Shown here: piece by piece, positions 1 to 8,681 of the stretch | Layout of the letters: the number at the start of each line of letters is the position of its first letter | How positions within the stretch are numbered: position 1 is the first letter of the stretch | Notes under the pieces: model-generated | The model's input: the letters and a program-made list of their open reading frames with translations, nothing else | Databases searched by the model: none | What the model was told of the DNA's origin: nothing | NCBI GenBank assembly: GCA_018698675.1 | Contig: JABIPA010000001.1 | Coordinates: 1 to 51,426, forward strand | Length of the DNA: 51,426 nucleotides | From: a bacterium | GTDB lineage: Bacteria; Margulisbacteria; Marinamargulisbacteria; JABIPA01 | Reading direction: 5' to 3' | Position numbers and translations under genes: made by a program

Positions 1-840
1 ACCGATATCCATTAGTCGCCTTAATCTATTGTTTCTGTTAACAACTCTACGATACAGATCATTAAGATCTGAAGTAGCGAATCGTCCACCTTCTAATTGA
101 ACCATAGGTCGAAGATCTGGCGGCATAATAGGTATTGCTTCTAGTATCATCCATTCCGGGCGATTACCTGAGTTTAAAAGACCTTCAATGATTCGAGAAC
201 GCTTAGCGATCTTAAGCTTCTTTTGTCCTTTTGAAACTGCCAATTCATCTCTTAATTGAATACTTAACTTTTTTAAATCGTATCCTTTTAAAATCTCTTT
301 TATTGCTCTTGCACCCGAACCGGCCTCAATTTTGCCTTCGTGTTCAGCCTTAAGACTTAAATAATCCATACTACTAATTATTTGACCTACCGAATATCGC
401 TCTTTTAGAGTTTCATCTAACCCTGTAATTATATATGAATCGTAATAAACGACTTCTTCAACTTCTCTAGAGGCCATATCCATTACAATAGACAAGTAAC
501 TAGGGATACCTTTTAAAAACCAAATATGAGTGACGTCAGCTGCTAACTCGATGTGTCCCATTCTCTCACGTCTTACTTTAGAGTGAGTAACTTCCACACC
601 GCATCTTTCACAAACAATCCCTCTATATCTAACTCTGCGGTACTTTCCACAAGAACATTCCCAATCCTTTACAGGTCCAAAAATCTTTTCACAAAAAAGC
701 CCCTTCCTCTCGGGCTTAAACGTACGATAATTAATCGTCTCAGGTTTTTCTACTTCACCATAAGACCAGAAACGCACTCTGTCTGGCGCTGCTAGCCCAA
801 TTTCCAAATAGTCAAAATCATGTGGTTCATTTACTAACAT
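1..840 (-). CDS. rpoC: RNA polymerase beta' subunit, N-terminal part (cut by window edge)
   Basis: The first 280 codons of RpoC, the clamp-forming beta' subunit of RNA polymerase, are present and stay open to the window edge. The start is the ATG at 840, preceded by AGGAGAA, 15 bases after rpoB. The N-terminal zinc ribbon is intact, with Cys62, Cys64, Cys77 and Cys80 in the pattern CSC...CERC. It is followed by the conserved clamp sequences around [10 protein letters not shown] and [11 protein letters not shown]. The catalytic NADFDGD motif lies outside the window. It cannot be told from here whether the gene is a single rpoC or split as in cyanobacteria. It is the last visible gene of the ribosomal protein/RNA polymerase operon. 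Confidence 0.98.
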   Translation of the reverse strand, partial: MLVNEPHDFDYLEIGLAAPDRVRFWSYGEVEKPETINYRTFKPERKGLFCEKIFGPVKDWECSCGKYRRVRYRGIVCERCGVEVTHSKVRRERMGHIELAADVTHIWFLKGIPSYLSIVMDMASREVEEVVYYDSYIITGLDETLKERYSVGQIISSMDYLSLKAEHEGKIEAGSGARAIKEILKGYDLKKLSIQLRDELAVSKGQKKLKIAKRSRIIEGLLNSGNRPEWMILEAIPIMPPDLRPMVQLEGGRFATSDLNDLYRRVVNRNNRLRRLMDIG

Positions 841-855
841 TCATATTCTCCTATT

Positions 856-3800
856 TTACCGTGCATCAATTTCTGTACCATCGTCATTAACGACTTTGAT
901 ATCTAGAGCAATAGATCTCAATTCTCGAAGTAACACTCTGAAACTTTCAGGCGTTCCAGGACGAGATATACACTTTCCTTTAATAATAGCTTCATATGCT
1001 TTTGCACGACCTGTTAAATCATCAGACTTAATGGTAATCATTTCTTGAAGAGTATGGGCAGCTCCATATGCTTCCAATGCCCAAACTTCCATTTCACCAA
1101 ATCTTTGACCACCATATTGAGCTTTTCCACCCAATGGCTGTTGAGTAACAAGAGAGTAAGGTCCAGTTGATCTTGCGTGAATTTTATCTTCAACCAAATG
1201 AATAAGCTTCAACATATACATATAACCAACCGTAACTTCCCTTTCAAAAGGTAGTCCAGTTCGCCCGTCTCTGAGCATTACTTTTCCGTTAGGTTTAATC
1301 CATTCATAGTCTTTAACTTTTGATGCCTCGATCAATTTTGACTGGACCTTATTATCAGATGCTTTATTTTCAAAAACCTCGTCAAATAACTGGACTTGAA
1401 AGTTTTCTCCCAAAGCGTGAGAGGCCATTCCAAGCAATGTCTCAAATAACTGACCAACGTTCATCCTCGACGGAACACCAAGAGGGTTCAATAAGATATC
1501 TACCGGATTACCATTTGGTAAAAAAGGCATATCTTCTTCAGGTAATATCGTCGAAATAACACCCTTGTTCCCGTGACGACCAGCCATCTTATCCCCAATT
1601 GAAATTTTTCTACATTGAGCGATATATACTCTTACGATACAGTTAACTCCAGGCGGCAAACTGTCTTTATTTTCACGAGAAAAAACTCGAATTCCTATAA
1701 CTTTACCCCATTCGCCAGAAGACACTTTCAACGAAGTGTCTCTCATATCTCGGGCCTTATCTCCAAAAATAGCCCTTAAGAGTTTCTCCTCGGCAGGCGG
1801 TTCTGTTTCTCCTTTTGGAGCAACTTTTCCAACTAGAATATCTCCAGAGCGAACGGGAGCTCCAATTCGAATAATTCCATTTTCATCAAGATTTTTTAAT
1901 GCTTCTTCAGAAACATTAGGTACTTCTCTTGTAATTTCTTCTGGACCCAATTTGTTAGTCCGTACATCAACTTCATATTTATAAACATGAACTGACGTAA
2001 AAACGTCATTCTTTACTAACTTTTCAGAAATAATAATCGCATCTTCAAAATTGTAGCCTTCCCAAGGAAGGAACCCTATACAAATATTCTTTCCAAGAGC
2101 AAGCTCAGATTTTTTAACGGAGGCTCCATCGGCAATCGCTTGACCCTTTTTGACTTTATCACCAACACGAACAATTGGTTTCTGATTTTTGCAGGTATTT
2201 TGATTAGACCTCTGATATTTCTGAAGTAAATAACTTTCTTCTTCTTTACCAGATTTGATTACAATTTCATCACCAACCACACGGCTTATTACACCATCTT
2301 TTTTGGCAGCAACTATAGAAGACGAATCTCGAGCGAGAACCTTTTCCATACCGGTCCCTACATATGCTGACTCAGTACTAAGTAATGGCACGGCTTGACG
2401 TTGCATATTTGCACCCATCAAAGCTCTGTTCGCATCATCGTGCTCAAGAAAAGGAATCAACCCGCATGACACGCCCAAAAATTGATGAGGAGAAACGCCT
2501 ACAAAATCAATTTCCCCCTGAGGGTAAAGTTTAAATTGACGATTATGTCTTGCAGCAACTTTAGCGTCTGCGCTATTGTCATCGCTGTTTAACACAGGAC
2601 TATCCCAAGGCGCGATTTTATATTTATCTTCTATATCTGCAGTGAAGTATTCAACTTCTTCAGTAATTCTACCGGATTTAACTTTTTGATAGGGAGTTTC
2701 AATAAAACCAAATTGATTGACCCTGCCAAAGGTAGCTAAGGGTCCAATCAAACCAGCATTTGGGCCCTCAGGTGTTTCAATTGGACAAATACGACCATAG
2801 TGAGAAGGATGAATATCCCTTACCTGAAATCCAGCTCGTTCTTTTGTTAAACCACCAGGCCCCAAAGCACTAATTCGGCGCTTGTGAGCCATTTCTGCAA
2901 GTGGGTTTGTTTGATCCATAAACTGCGAAAGCTGTGAACTACCAAAAAACTCTCTCATAACAGCAACTAAAGGTCGTATATTTATCAATTGTTGAGGAAC
3001 GATTTTTTCCGTTCCCTTAACGGCCATTTGTTCCCGAATTAATCGTTCTAATCTAGCGAGTCCAACTCGAAACTGCTTTTGCAATTGCTCGCCAACACTC
3101 ATGATACGTCGATTTCCTAAATGATCGATATCATCTAGCATTCCATCACCGCTTATGAATCCAAGTAGGTAATCAAGACAGGCAAAAATATCGTCGTGTG
3201 TAACAACGCAGTTGTCTAAGGGTACATCCAACCCAAGTCTTTTATTAATACGATGTCTACCAACTTGAGCGAGATCATATTTAGCAGGATCAAAAAATAA
3301 ATTGTTTAGTAAGTTTTTAGCACCATCAATTGTTACTGGATCGCCAGGGCGTAACTTTTTATAGAACTCTAGCAATGCTTCGTTGGTGGACTCTACAGGC
3401 CATTTTTCGTAAATAGGATCTAAATTTTTAGCATATTTTAATTTCTCGTAAACTTCGTCTTTTCCATATCCAATTGCACCCAAAAACCAACTAACTGGTA
3501 GCTTTTTAAGTTTGTTAACATTGATATACACCATGTTATTTGGATCAGTTTCAAATTCCAACCATGCGCCTCTGTTAGGAATAACAGTTGCGACAAACGT
3601 ATTCTTTTTAAGAGGTGTAGTGACTTTCTCTCTATAGTACACACCAGGAGAACGTACAAATTGACTAACAATAACCCGTTCCGCTCCGTTTACTAAAAAA
3701 GTTCCATAAGGAGACATCATAGGAATGTCACTTAAAAACACTTCTTGCTCTACAACTTCCCCGGTTTCTCGATTAACAACTCGAACAGGAACTCTAAGAG

Positions 3801-4065
3801 AAGCAGAATAAGTTATTTCTTGATGCTTGCATTCCTCATATGAGAATTCTGCTTCATCAAACCTATACCCTTCTAAAAATTCAAGTTCAAATTTCCCACC
3901 AAAACCAACAATAGGAGAAACCTTTTTCAGTTCTTCCTTGATTCCTTGTGTAAGAAATTTTTTAAATGATCTTGTCTGTATATCTGTTAAGCAAGGTACT
4001 TCAAGTACACTTTCTTTAGTCTGCTCATGTAGCGGGACTCTGGACCTTTGTTTTAAGGCTTCCAC
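856..4065 (-). CDS. rpoB: RNA polymerase beta subunit
   Basis: This is the complete catalytic beta subunit of RNA polymerase. It has 1069 residues, short compared with about 1180 in Firmicutes and 1342 in E. coli, so lineage-specific insertions are missing. The rifampicin pocket is at residues 376-406 with Asp384, His394 and Ser399. These are the residues usually changed in resistant strains, and here they are wild type. The GDKMAGRHGNKG active-site motif and the C-terminal clamp contact region are present. The start is GTG at 4065, supported by GAGGTG five bases upstream; the overlapping ATG two bases earlier is out of frame. A strong hairpin separates it from rplL upstream. Confidence 0.98.
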   Translation of the reverse strand: MEALKQRSRVPLHEQTKESVLEVPCLTDIQTRSFKKFLTQGIKEELKKVSPIVGFGGKFELEFLEGYRFDEAEFSYEECKHQEITYSASLRVPVRVVNRETGEVVEQEVFLSDIPMMSPYGTFLVNGAERVIVSQFVRSPGVYYREKVTTPLKKNTFVATVIPNRGAWLEFETDPNNMVYINVNKLKKLPVSWFLGAIGYGKDEVYEKLKYAKNLDPIYEKWPVESTNEALLEFYKKLRPGDPVTIDGAKNLLNNLFFDPAKYDLAQVGRHRINKRLGLDVPLDNCVVTHDDIFACLDYLLGFISGDGMLDDIDHLGNRRIMSVGEQLQKQFRVGLARLERLIREQMAVKGTEKIVPQQLINIRPLVAVMREFFGSSQLSQFMDQTNPLAEMAHKRRISALGPGGLTKERAGFQVRDIHPSHYGRICPIETPEGPNAGLIGPLATFGRVNQFGFIETPYQKVKSGRITEEVEYFTADIEDKYKIAPWDSPVLNSDDNSADAKVAARHNRQFKLYPQGEIDFVGVSPHQFLGVSCGLIPFLEHDDANRALMGANMQRQAVPLLSTESAYVGTGMEKVLARDSSSIVAAKKDGVISRVVGDEIVIKSGKEEESYLLQKYQRSNQNTCKNQKPIVRVGDKVKKGQAIADGASVKKSELALGKNICIGFLPWEGYNFEDAIIISEKLVKNDVFTSVHVYKYEVDVRTNKLGPEEITREVPNVSEEALKNLDENGIIRIGAPVRSGDILVGKVAPKGETEPPAEEKLLRAIFGDKARDMRDTSLKVSSGEWGKVIGIRVFSRENKDSLPPGVNCIVRVYIAQCRKISIGDKMAGRHGNKGVISTILPEEDMPFLPNGNPVDILLNPLGVPSRMNVGQLFETLLGMASHALGENFQVQLFDEVFENKASDNKVQSKLIEASKVKDYEWIKPNGKVMLRDGRTGLPFEREVTVGYMYMLKLIHLVEDKIHARSTGPYSLVTQQPLGGKAQYGGQRFGEMEVWALEAYGAAHTLQEMITIKSDDLTGRAKAYEAIIKGKCISRPGTPESFRVLLRELRSIALDIKVVNDDGTEIDAR

Positions 4066-4091
4066 ATTTTCACCTCTTTATTAAATACAGC

Positions 4092-4125
4092 GACCTGAGG
4101 TGCCATAAAGGCATTTACTCAGGTC
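4092..4125 (-). promoter_or_regulatory. rplL-rpoB intergenic hairpin (attenuator or processing site)
   Basis: A perfect 8-base stem (GACCTGAG with CTCAGGTC) encloses a second small stem (TGCC with GGCA). It sits in the 93-base gap between rplL and rpoB. On the transcribed strand it is not followed by a U-run, so it is not a full intrinsic terminator. In E. coli the same gap holds a partial attenuator and an RNase III site that lower rpoBC expression relative to L10/L12. I infer a similar role here. Confidence 0.6.
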
Positions 4126-4158
4126 AAATTGACTGTTTTTTTTGTTTCTATCGATTAC

Positions 4159-4569
4159 TTACTTAATTTCTACTTTAGCGCCGTGTTCTTCCAATGTCTT
4201 TTTAATTTTTTCAGCTTCTTCTTTATCGATGTCTTCTTTTACAGCTTTAGGACAAGCGTCAACTAAACCTTTAGCTTCTTTCAAACCTAATCCAGTAATC
4301 TCTCTTACTGCTTTAAGAACTTGAATCTTTTTGTCTCCACAATTTGTTAGAATTACACTAACAGTACTCGGTCCAGCATCTTCTGCTGCTGCAGGAGCTG
4401 CTGCTCCGGCTGCTGCTACAGGAGCTGCTGCAACTACACCAAATTTGTCCTCTAAGGCCTTAACCAAAGATGAAAGTTCCAAAACACTCATCGTTTCGAT
4501 ACTTTCTATAATTTTCTTAGCATTTTCTGATACCACTACTTCGTTTGTTTCTGTTGTTGTCTCTGACAT
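4159..4569 (-). CDS. rplL: 50S ribosomal protein L7/L12
   Basis: This is the stalk protein of the large ribosomal subunit, which recruits translational GTPases as dimers bound to L10. It has 136 residues. The N-terminal dimerisation helix is followed by an Ala/Pro-rich hinge at about residues 48-67 and the globular domain ([20 protein letters not shown], then [10 protein letters not shown]). I chose the ATG at 4569 rather than an upstream in-frame start because GGAGGAG lies just before it and the family begins here. The Shine-Dalgarno sequence is inside the end of rplJ, one base separates the two genes, and translation is probably coupled. The N-terminal stretch is unusually rich in Thr and Glu. 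Confidence 0.97.
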   Translation of the reverse strand: MSETTTETNEVVVSENAKKIIESIETMSVLELSSLVKALEDKFGVVAAAPVAAAGAAAPAAAEDAGPSTVSVILTNCGDKKIQVLKAVREITGLGLKEAKGLVDACPKAVKEDIDKEEAEKIKKTLEEHGAKVEIK

Positions 4570-4570
4570 A

Positions 4571-5104
4571 TCATTCTCCTCCGGATTTTTTATCACTTAT
4601 TGCTTTAAGAGTGTAAACTAAACCTCTCACTGGTCCTGACAAAGTCATTACCAAGCCAGTTAATGGAGATTTGATCGCTCCAACAGCTTTAGCTATTAAC
4701 ACTTCTCTTGACGGTAATTTCGCTAGCGAGTCAAGGGTAACTAGATCGATTGTCTTGTCTTCGAAAAAACCACCCTTAATTTGAAAAAGCTCATTATCAG
4801 CAGCAAAATCTACTACAATCTTAGCGACTGATACTGGGTCTTTTTCTGAAGTTACTAGTGCAGTTGGCTCTTTAAAAAAACCAGTAGGGCACACTAATTT
4901 CATTTCATCGACGGCTCGTCTAGTTAACGTATTTTTATATACCTTAACCTTAGACCCCTCTTGATGAAGCTTTCCCCTAAGCTCGGAAAGTTGTTCAACG
5001 GTCAATCCTCGATAGTTAACCAAAACAGAAAGATCTGATTCTTTTAGCTTACCAACAATCTCGCCTACAACACTTTGTTGCTTTTCTCTTTTTTCAGCTT
5101 TCAC
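4571..5104 (-). CDS. rplJ: 50S ribosomal protein L10
   Basis: L10 anchors the L7/L12 stalk to 23S rRNA. It has 177 residues, the usual size. The family pattern [20 protein letters not shown] is at the N-terminus and the C-terminal helix that binds L12 dimers is present. The start is GTG at 5104, preceded by GGAAGGA. The gene begins one base after the rplA stop. In many bacteria L10-L12 represses its own synthesis through a long untranslated leader in front of rplJ. No room exists for such a leader here, so autoregulation must act elsewhere or be absent. Confidence 0.97.
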   Translation of the reverse strand: MKAEKREKQQSVVGEIVGKLKESDLSVLVNYRGLTVEQLSELRGKLHQEGSKVKVYKNTLTRRAVDEMKLVCPTGFFKEPTALVTSEKDPVSVAKIVVDFAADNELFQIKGGFFEDKTIDLVTLDSLAKLPSREVLIAKAVGAIKSPLTGLVMTLSGPVRGLVYTLKAISDKKSGGE

Positions 5105-5105
5105 C

Positions 5106-5807
5106 TTAATTTTCCTTCCACTTTACCTTCTGAGTTTCGATTTGAATCCCAGGGCCCATCGTAGAGCACAACACTAAAGATTTAATATAAATCCCTTTAG
5201 CTTTAGAAGGCTTAATTTTTAGAACTAAGTCATAAATTGCATCAAAATTTTCTCTAATGGCATCTTCATTAAAAGAAAGTTTTCCAATTGTAAAATGCAA
5301 TAAACCAGCTTTGTCGTTTCTATACTCGACTTTTCCAGATTTAAATTCTTTTACTGCTTTAGCAATATCCTGCACTACAGTTCCACTTTTAGGGTTAGGC
5401 ATCAACCCTTTTGCGCCAAGAATACGTCCTAGCCGTCCAATTTTTCCCATCATATCGGGCGTAGCCAATATCAAGTCAAAATCCAACCAACCTTTTTGAA
5501 TCTTTTCAACAACATCGTCAGATCCAACAAAATCAGCTCCAGCAGCTTTCGCTTCTTCAACTTTCCCAGCTGACGTTACAACCAGAATCTTAATGGTTTT
5601 ACCACTTCCATGAGGAAGTGTAGTCGTTCCACGTAACTGTTGATCTGCGTGTCTTGGATCTATTCCCAAATTAAAATGAAGTTCGATACTTTCATCAAAT
5701 TTTGCGAACCCGGACTCTTTCACTAATTTTACAGCGTCATTTGGCAAATAAAGTTTTTCTCTGTCAACAGTATTGCTTTTTTCTGTATAATTTTTTCCTC
5801 TTTTCAT
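5106..5807 (-). CDS. rplA: 50S ribosomal protein L1
   Basis: L1 forms the mobile stalk near the ribosomal E site and, in many bacteria, represses the rplK-rplA mRNA. It has 233 residues with the expected two-domain pattern. Recognisable stretches are the RHADQQLRGTTTLPHGSGK segment, GRLGRILGAKGLMPNPKSGT and the C-terminal SSTMGPGI-like tail (here CSTMGPGIQIE). The ATG at 5807 has GTAGGAAT upstream. It lies 9 bases downstream of rplK and directly abuts rplJ. Confidence 0.97.
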   Translation of the reverse strand: MKRGKNYTEKSNTVDREKLYLPNDAVKLVKESGFAKFDESIELHFNLGIDPRHADQQLRGTTTLPHGSGKTIKILVVTSAGKVEEAKAAGADFVGSDDVVEKIQKGWLDFDLILATPDMMGKIGRLGRILGAKGLMPNPKSGTVVQDIAKAVKEFKSGKVEYRNDKAGLLHFTIGKLSFNEDAIRENFDAIYDLVLKIKPSKAKGIYIKSLVLCSTMGPGIQIETQKVKWKEN

Positions 5808-5816
5808 AATATATTC

Positions 5817-6251
5817 CTACTTTACTTTAATTCCCATGCTTCTTGCAGAACCAGAAATTATCTTTCTTGCCGATTCTATAGAAAAGCAATTTAAATCTTG
5901 CATTTTTTCCTTTGCAATCTCATCAACTTGGTCCATCGTTAAAGTACCAACAATATTACTATTTGGACGCCCCGATCCTTTTTTAAGCCCCATTGCTTTC
6001 AAAATCAAAACTGCAGTCGGAGGAGACTTTAAAATAAAACTAAAACTTCGGTCCTTATAAACTGTAATCTCAACAGGTATAACTGAACCCATTTTGTCTT
6101 TAGTTTGATCATTATAAGCTTTACAGAAATCCATGATACTCACACCGTGTTGTCCAAGAGCTGGACCGACTGGAGGAGCTGGATTGGCTTTCCCTGCGGG
6201 AATCTGAAGCTTAATTAGTGCCGTAACTGGCTTTTCATTCTTTTTGGCCAT
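5817..6251 (-). CDS. rplK: 50S ribosomal protein L11
   Basis: L11 belongs to the GTPase-associated centre of the large subunit and is needed for the stringent response sensor RelA. It has 144 residues. The N-terminal domain has the proline-rich signature [20 protein letters not shown], and the C-terminal rRNA-binding domain ends with [11 protein letters not shown]. The start ATG at 6251 is preceded by AGAGGT. It is followed by rplA after 9 bases and preceded by nusG after 14 bases, the standard gene order. Confidence 0.97.
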   Translation of the reverse strand: MAKKNEKPVTALIKLQIPAGKANPAPPVGPALGQHGVSIMDFCKAYNDQTKDKMGSVIPVEITVYKDRSFSFILKSPPTAVLILKAMGLKKGSGRPNSNIVGTLTMDQVDEIAKEKMQDLNCFSIESARKIISGSARSMGIKVK

Positions 6252-6265
6252 ACTAATACCTCTTT

Positions 6266-6925
6266 TTAATTAATCGCTTTTTCTACTTGGCTAAACTCTA
6301 ATTCAACCGGAGTTTCACGCCCAAAAATTGAAATCAATGACTTCAACTTACCTTTTTCTACATTGATTTCAGAAATCGGACCAGCGTATCCTCTAAAAGG
6401 ACCGGAAATTACTTTTATAACTTCTCCAATTTCAAAATCAATATCAATCTTCTTCGTTTTATCTCCAACCTTACGTAGCACCCGTAAGATTTCGTCTTCT
6501 CTGACTGGAGTGGGACTATGTTTAGACCCAACAAATTTAGATACCCCAGCAAGTTGCTGGATTCTATAACAAAGATTTTCGTCTAACATCATTTGCAAAA
6601 ACACATACCCTGGAAAAATTTTTGAAATCTTTTCAACGCGCTTATTGTTACGTATCTCAATAGTCTCTTCTTCCGGAACTATGATTCTAAAAAGAGCTTC
6701 GTCGAACAAGCCTTCTTCCATAATTTGTTCGATTCGTAATTTTACCTTACTTTCGTGCCCTGTATAACATTGCAAAATATACCATTCCCCTCGATCAGCA
6801 TCATCTTCGGGTTCAGGTGTTTCAACATTGTTGATATCACTACTATCATCTGAATTAGCTGACGTCTCTTCAACAACGTCTACCTTTTCTTCTTCAGCTT
6901 CTAAACTTTCAATATCATTTTCCAT
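6266..6925 (-). CDS. nusG: Transcription elongation/antitermination factor NusG
   Basis: NusG binds RNA polymerase through its NGN domain and contacts ribosomal protein S10 or Rho through its KOW domain. It has 219 residues. The NGN domain starts near residue 47 ([12 protein letters not shown]). The KOW motif lies at about 160-190 ([17 protein letters not shown]). Residues 1-46 are a strongly acidic Asp/Glu/Ser-rich extension not found in the E. coli protein (181 residues). It begins at an ATG 3 bases after secE, in the conserved secE-nusG-rplK order. Confidence 0.96.
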   Translation of the reverse strand: MENDIESLEAEEEKVDVVEETSANSDDSSDINNVETPEPEDDADRGEWYILQCYTGHESKVKLRIEQIMEEGLFDEALFRIIVPEEETIEIRNNKRVEKISKIFPGYVFLQMMLDENLCYRIQQLAGVSKFVGSKHSPTPVREDEILRVLRKVGDKTKKIDIDFEIGEVIKVISGPFRGYAGPISEINVEKGKLKSLISIFGRETPVELEFSQVEKAIN

Positions 6926-6928
6926 AAT

Positions 6929-7210
6929 TTAAAATCTCGCTTTTAATAAAAAAATTAATTTCGCAAATAAAATATCAACACCGCCGACCAACACTGTTGA
7001 AAAAGCCACAATGAACAAAATAATCAAAGTGGCCTTGATTACAACTTGCCTTGTCGGCCATGTAACCTTTTGAAGTTCCAATCTCGTGTCTTTAGCGAAC
7101 TGGACAGGAGTCACAACTTTTTTTCCGTTTTTTAAAACAATCTTCTTTTCTGAAGTAACTGACTGTTTGTTTTCTTTTTTATCAACACTATCAGCCGTCT
7201 TTTTCTTCAT
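6929..7210 (-). CDS. secE: Preprotein translocase subunit SecE
   Basis: SecE is the small essential subunit that clamps SecY in the inner-membrane translocon. It has 93 residues with a Lys-rich cytoplasmic N-terminus, the amphipathic helix with the family motif VTWPTRQ (about residues 49-55) and one transmembrane segment at about 60-80. I chose the ATG at 7210. An in-frame TTG at 7237 would add nine residues but would nearly abut the tRNA 3' end. GGGCAGG precedes the ATG at a somewhat long distance. Its place between tRNA-Trp and nusG is classical. Confidence 0.93.
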   Translation of the reverse strand: MKKKTADSVDKKENKQSVTSEKKIVLKNGKKVVTPVQFAKDTRLELQKVTWPTRQVVIKATLIILFIVAFSTVLVGGVDILFAKLIFLLKARF

Positions 7211-7239
7211 AGTTTTAATTACCTGCCCTTTTTTCAAAA

Positions 7240-7316
7240 TGGCAGGCCCGGACGGATTCGAACCGACAACATTCGGTTTTGGAGACCGACGCTCTACCAG
7301 TTGGAGCTACGGGCCT
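7240..7316 (-). tRNA. tRNA-Trp (anticodon CCA)
   Basis: The minus strand folds as a complete cloverleaf. The acceptor stem pairs AGGCCCG with CGGGCCT, the anticodon loop CTCCAAA gives anticodon CCA, and the T-arm contains GGTTCGAATCC. The 3' CCA is encoded. It lies between rpmG and secE, an arrangement widely conserved in bacteria. Its first two bases are shared with the TAG stop codon of rpmG, so the tRNA is presumably cut from the operon transcript by RNase P. Confidence 0.96.
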
Positions 7317-7464
7317 ATTTAGTCTCAACGTGATCTACGTGCTTATTACACCATTTACAATATTTTTTTAAAGTGATTCGGTCTGGTGTGTTCACTTTAT
7401 TTTTCCGGGAATGATAAACGCTCCGTTTACATTCGCCGCATCTTAAAGAAATTAACAATCTCAT
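7315..7464 (-). CDS. rpmG: 50S ribosomal protein L33
   Basis: This 49-residue ribosomal protein of the large subunit reads MRLLISLRCGECKR and ends DHVETK. It carries four cysteines (9, 12, 36, 39) in two CxxC pairs. It is therefore the zinc-binding form of L33, which in bacteria that also have a Cys-free copy is the form used under zinc sufficiency. The ATG at 7464 is preceded by GGAGA at nine bases; a nearer upstream ATG is out of frame. The TAG stop overlaps the tRNA-Trp 5' end by two bases. It is the first gene of the operon. Confidence 0.95.
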   Translation of the reverse strand: MRLLISLRCGECKRSVYHSRKNKVNTPDRITLKKYCKWCNKHVDHVETK

Positions 7465-7529
7465 AATTCATAGTCTCCACGATTAATAAATTCGGTTTTA
7501 CGATCAAAACCCAAAAAATGCAAAATAGA

Positions 7530-7559
7530 AAACTACCACGGGTCGATCGCGAGTGTCAA
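7530..7559 (-). promoter_or_regulatory. Promoter of the rpmG-tRNA-Trp-secE-nusG-rpl-rpoBC operon
   Basis: On the minus strand, TTGACA (7559-7554) and TAGTTT (7535-7530) are separated by 18 bases, about 65 bases before the rpmG start. The -35 hexamer is perfect. The spacer is markedly GC-rich in a very AT-rich surrounding. Assignment rests on the match and position only. Confidence 0.55.
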
Positions 7560-7710
7560 CCTCAAAATTCGTAATAAATAACATACTTTAAAATTAGCCC
7601 AATTTTATTGGACAAAAATAAAAAACAGTGAAGAACTCAAACGATAACAAAAAAAATTAACAGATCCTATCAGCAGATAATAAAGGTATATATATTGAAA
7701 AGGGAATTAT

Positions 7711-7745
7711 GAATACTTGAATTAAAACAACCAATTCAAATATTC
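7711..7745. repeat. Inverted repeat in the rpmG/rplU spacer
   Basis: Two 13-base arms, GAATACTTGAATT and AATTCAAATATTC, are complementary with one mismatch and are separated by nine bases. No T-run follows on either strand, so it does not look like an intrinsic terminator. It could be an operator or simply an AT-rich chance hairpin. Confidence 0.4.
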
Positions 7746-7991
7746 AATTACTAGAAATTCTATTTAAGCTGCAAAAAAAGGTACGAAATTATTTTCCTAC
7801 AATTCTTTTAACACAACTATAAATAAACTTGCTTCCGAAATTCCATTGTTGCCCTACAAACACATTTAAGCTAATATACGAAAACTTTGTGAAAAGTCAG
7901 GTATTGTGAATTAATAGCCAAAAATGCAAAAAAAGCTATATAACTTATTTTATAAATTGACACAAAATTGAAGAAATTTGATTTACGTTTC

Positions 7992-8021
7992 TTGGCAAAA
8001 CGAAGTAAATTATTTTGTAAT
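7992..8021 (+). promoter_or_regulatory. Possible promoter of rplU-rpmA-obgE
   Basis: TTGGCA at 7992 and TGTAAT at 8016 are spaced by 18 bases and lie about 50 bases before rplU. The -10 lacks the strongly conserved second-position A, so the call is weak. A perfect TTGACA about 35 bases upstream has no good partner -10. Confidence 0.28.
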
Positions 8022-8069
8022 TTTAGATTATATTATAACAAATTTTAAATATTTATCGGAGAGTTAACT

Positions 8070-8384
8070 ATGTTCGCAGTAATAGAATCAGGTAGTAAAC
8101 AGTTTTTAATAGAAAAAGATACAATCATCGAAATTGAAAAAATTGAAGGTGAAGAAAATTCAGAAATTACTTTTGAAAACGTTCTTTTAGTAAATGATGG
8201 TGAGAAAACTAATGTTGGCACGCCGAATGTTAAGGGAGCCTCTGTCAAAGGTGTTATTTTAGAACAAAAACGAGATAAAAAAATTACAGTTTTTAAATTC
8301 AAAAAGAAAACTGGTTATCAAAAAAAGCAAGGACATAGACAGTCTTTGACAAAAGTTAAAATCGTAGACGTTTTAACTAAATAA
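8070..8384 (+). CDS. rplU: 50S ribosomal protein L21
   Basis: L21 is a large-subunit protein that binds 23S rRNA together with L20. It has 104 residues, the normal length. It begins [12 protein letters not shown], close to the universal MYAVIxxGGKQ pattern. The C-terminal signature [14 protein letters not shown] is the rRNA-binding loop. The start has CGGAGAG seven bases upstream. It forms the conserved trio rplU-rpmA-obgE, with 13 bases to rpmA. Confidence 0.97.
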   Translation: MFAVIESGSKQFLIEKDTIIEIEKIEGEENSEITFENVLLVNDGEKTNVGTPNVKGASVKGVILEQKRDKKITVFKFKKKTGYQKKQGHRQSLTKVKIVDVLTK

Positions 8385-8397
8385 ACGAGGTTATAAT

Positions 8398-8655
8398 ATG
8401 GCTCATAAAAAAGGAAAAGGTAGTACCAAAAACGGAAGAGATAGTAATTCACAACGTCTTGGAGTTAAAAAATTTGGTGGCGAATTAGTTAAAGCAGGAA
8501 ATATCATTGTACGGCAACGCGGTACTAGATTTCATCCAGGACAAAATGTTGGACTTGGAAAAGACTATACTATATTTGCAAAATCTGACGGATTCGTAAA
8601 ATTTGAAACCTATGACAAATCACGCAAATGGGTTTCTGTTCTTGAGTCTGCCTAG
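8398..8655 (+). CDS. rpmA: 50S ribosomal protein L27
   Basis: L27 reaches into the peptidyl transferase centre with its N-terminal tail. It has 85 residues and begins [16 protein letters not shown], the mature form. The cleavable N-terminal extension removed by the Prp protease in Firmicutes and some other groups is absent. GAGG precedes the start. It is followed by obgE after 26 bases. No Cys-protease gene of the Prp type is found between rplU and rpmA, which fits the missing extension. Confidence 0.97.
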   Translation: MAHKKGKGSTKNGRDSNSQRLGVKKFGGELVKAGNIIVRQRGTRFHPGQNVGLGKDYTIFAKSDGFVKFETYDKSRKWVSVLESA

Positions 8656-8681
8656 ATACATAGACATTTAATAAACTTTAT

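Larger units (their letters stand above)
7465..8069. other. 605-base divergent intergenic region
   Basis: No protein or RNA gene is recognised between rpmG (minus) and rplU (plus). The region is extremely AT-rich. It contains the operon promoter near rpmG, a weaker promoter candidate near rplU and an imperfect inverted repeat at 7711-7745. The stretch from about 7750 to 7960 shows nothing I can name. A small RNA cannot be excluded by eye. Confidence 0.6.

Noticed and set aside
4331-4621. 96-codon plus-strand open frame opposite rplL/rplJ
   Set aside because: The Ala-rich hinge of L7/L12 reads open on both strands; it is a composition artefact.
8398-8655. Prp-type cleavage of the L27 N-terminus
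   Set aside because: The protein starts directly with the mature MAHKKG sequence, and no protease gene lies between rplU and rpmA.
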